A program made the translations under genes and the position numbers. Below, piece after piece: positions 22,488 to 23,404 of a stretch of 23,404 bases of DNA. A model generated the notes under the pieces. It did not search any database. It worked only from the letters and a program-made list of their open reading frames with translations, and had not been told where the DNA came from. The stretch is from Shinella sp. (GTDB taxonomy: Bacteria; Pseudomonadota; Alphaproteobacteria; Rhizobiales; Rhizobiaceae): NCBI GenBank assembly GCA_003248775.1, contig QFQX01000063.1:1-23404 (forward strand), read 5' to 3'. The stretch's first letter is position 1; every line of letters begins with the position of its first letter.

Positions 22488-23404
22488 ATGACGGAGATTA
22501 CCATCGGTGCCGATATCTCGAAAGACCATATCGATCTGTACCGACTGCCAGATGGCGACAGGCTGCGCGTGAGCAACGACGGCAAGGGATTTGCCGCCGT
22601 CCTCGGCTGGATCGGCAACACGCCTGTCGCGCGTGTCGTCTATGAGCCGACCGGTGCCTATCACAGGGCATTCGAACGCTTTATGCTCACCAGTGGCCTG
22701 CCCGTTTCCAAGGTCAATCCGCGTCAGGCGCGACGATTTGCAGAAGCGACCGGAAAGCTGGCCAAGACAGACCGTGCGGATGCTGAGATGCTGGCGCAAT
22801 TCGGCATGCTGCTGAACCCGCGCCTCCTGTCGCCGGATGCCGCTTCTTTCGGTGAGCTCAAGGAGTTGCATGCTGCACGCCTGGCGCTGGTGAAGGATAG
22901 GACGGCTGCGAAGAACCGAGGCAGGAACATCACCCAGCCGCTGCTCAAACGGCAGAGCACCGCTCGCCTGAAGCAGATAGAAGCGCAAATCGCCCAGGTA
23001 GAGCAGGCCATCACCGACCACATCGCATTGGACGAGAGCCTCAAGGCGCGCTTCGATATCCTGGTTTCCATCCCCGGTCTGTCGAAGATCACGGCCTTTA
23101 CTCTTCTCATCGAAATGCCGGAACTGGGTGAACTCGATGAGAAGGCAGCCGGCAAGCTTGCGGGCCTCGCGCCGAGCGACAGGCAGTCCGGACGTTGGAC
23201 CGGACGTGCCTTCATCATCGGTGGACGGGCGATTGTGCGGCAGGCGCTCTACATGCCGGCTCTGGTCGCCACTCGCTTCAATCCTGATCTCAAGGTCAAA
23301 TACCACACGCTCCGAAAAGCTGGGAAACCGCCTAAAGTCGCCATCACCGCTATCATGCGAAAGCTCGTTGTCCTTGCAAACGCACTCCTGCGTAAACAGC
23401 AAAA
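22488..23404 (+). CDS. IS110-family DEDD transposase, 3' end outside the window
   Basis: 305 codons are visible with no stop before the window edge; IS110 transposases are usually about 310-350 residues, so only the tail is missing. The N-terminal RuvC-like domain shows the four acidic residues of the DEDD set: D9 (ADISKDHID), E53 (YEPTGAYH), D95 and D98 (KTDRADAEML). A coiled-coil-like stretch spans about 125-185. The C-terminal Transposase_20 domain starts at about 185 (LVSIPGLSKITAFTLL) and includes the likely catalytic Ser at 234 (RQSGRWTG). The reading frame looks undamaged, so the enzyme may be active. GGGAG and GGAAAAG precede the ATG. These recombinases act with a bridge RNA encoded in the element. 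Confidence 0.93.
   Translation, partial: MTEITIGADISKDHIDLYRLPDGDRLRVSNDGKGFAAVLGWIGNTPVARVVYEPTGAYHRAFERFMLTSGLPVSKVNPRQARRFAEATGKLAKTDRADAEMLAQFGMLLNPRLLSPDAASFGELKELHAARLALVKDRTAAKNRGRNITQPLLKRQSTARLKQIEAQIAQVEQAITDHIALDESLKARFDILVSIPGLSKITAFTLLIEMPELGELDEKAAGKLAGLAPSDRQSGRWTGRAFIIGGRAIVRQALYMPALVATRFNPDLKVKYHTLRKAGKPPKVAITAIMRKLVVLANALLRKQQ

Larger units (their letters stand above)
22402..23404 (+). mobile_element. IS110-family insertion sequence, cut by the window edge
   Basis: The element is inferred from its transposase and upstream noncoding end. The left boundary is not certain (somewhere from about 22262 to 22402) and the right end is outside the window. It sits just past the atp operon terminator among repeats, so no gene in view is interrupted. 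Confidence 0.6.

Noticed and set aside
22362..23402. Minus-strand open frame of 346 codons at the right end
   Set aside because: It is antisense to the IS110 transposase, whose catalytic motifs are all on the plus strand.

Overview
This is a GC-rich chromosomal window that looks like Rhizobiaceae (Agrobacterium/Rhizobium/Ensifer group). The main reasons are: a split ATP synthase locus in the order atpI-atpB-atpE-atpF'-atpF, with two b-type subunits and no F1 genes beside it; a RIME1-like intergenic element; a non-pyrrolysine MttB homologue; and the pairing of a PAS/receiver protein with a GGDEF-EAL protein. Everything except the far right end reads as core chromosome with ordinary coding density.

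Layout. 67-3295: two signalling genes, a PAS-PAS-receiver protein and a GGDEF-EAL protein whose GGDEF site is degenerate and whose EAL site looks intact. 3348-6941: a LysR regulator divergent from an MttB-family methyltransferase, followed by the wreck of an FMN/FAD oxidoreductase gene (two frameshifts, one nonsense codon and a large internal deletion), so a methylamine/betaine-type catabolic unit has partly decayed. 7076-9823: a serine beta-lactamase-fold hydrolase, an exported PRC-barrel protein and an SMP-30/gluconolactonase-like protein. 10190-12650: a possible 15-codon leader peptide overlapping a LuxR-type regulator, a cytosolic NasS/NrtA-like nitrate-sensor homologue, and a near-consensus sigma-54 promoter that seems to drive a structured RNA of about 100 nt. 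12774-17634: mrp, an Hsp20 gene with a perfect FNR/FixK box, then a corA-like and kup pair for metal and potassium uptake. 17793-21951: a SleB-like cell-wall hydrolase and the F0 operon with its promoter and terminator. 21952-23404: a repeat-rich scar (a long inverted repeat, a RIME1-like element and a 17-bp tandem repeat) leading into an IS110-family element cut by the window edge.

How the genes fit together. The F0 operon builds the proton channel. The FNR/FixK box links hsp20 to oxygen limitation. The NasS-like protein and the sigma-54 promoter suggest a nitrogen-responsive patch between 11161 and 12650; this is inference. The least explained pieces are the sigma-54-driven RNA candidate (12524-12650), the LuxR solo with its overlapping leader, and the noncoding left end of the IS110 element, where a bridge RNA would be expected. 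Functional calls rest on reading the translated sequences and motifs by eye; no database search was run.
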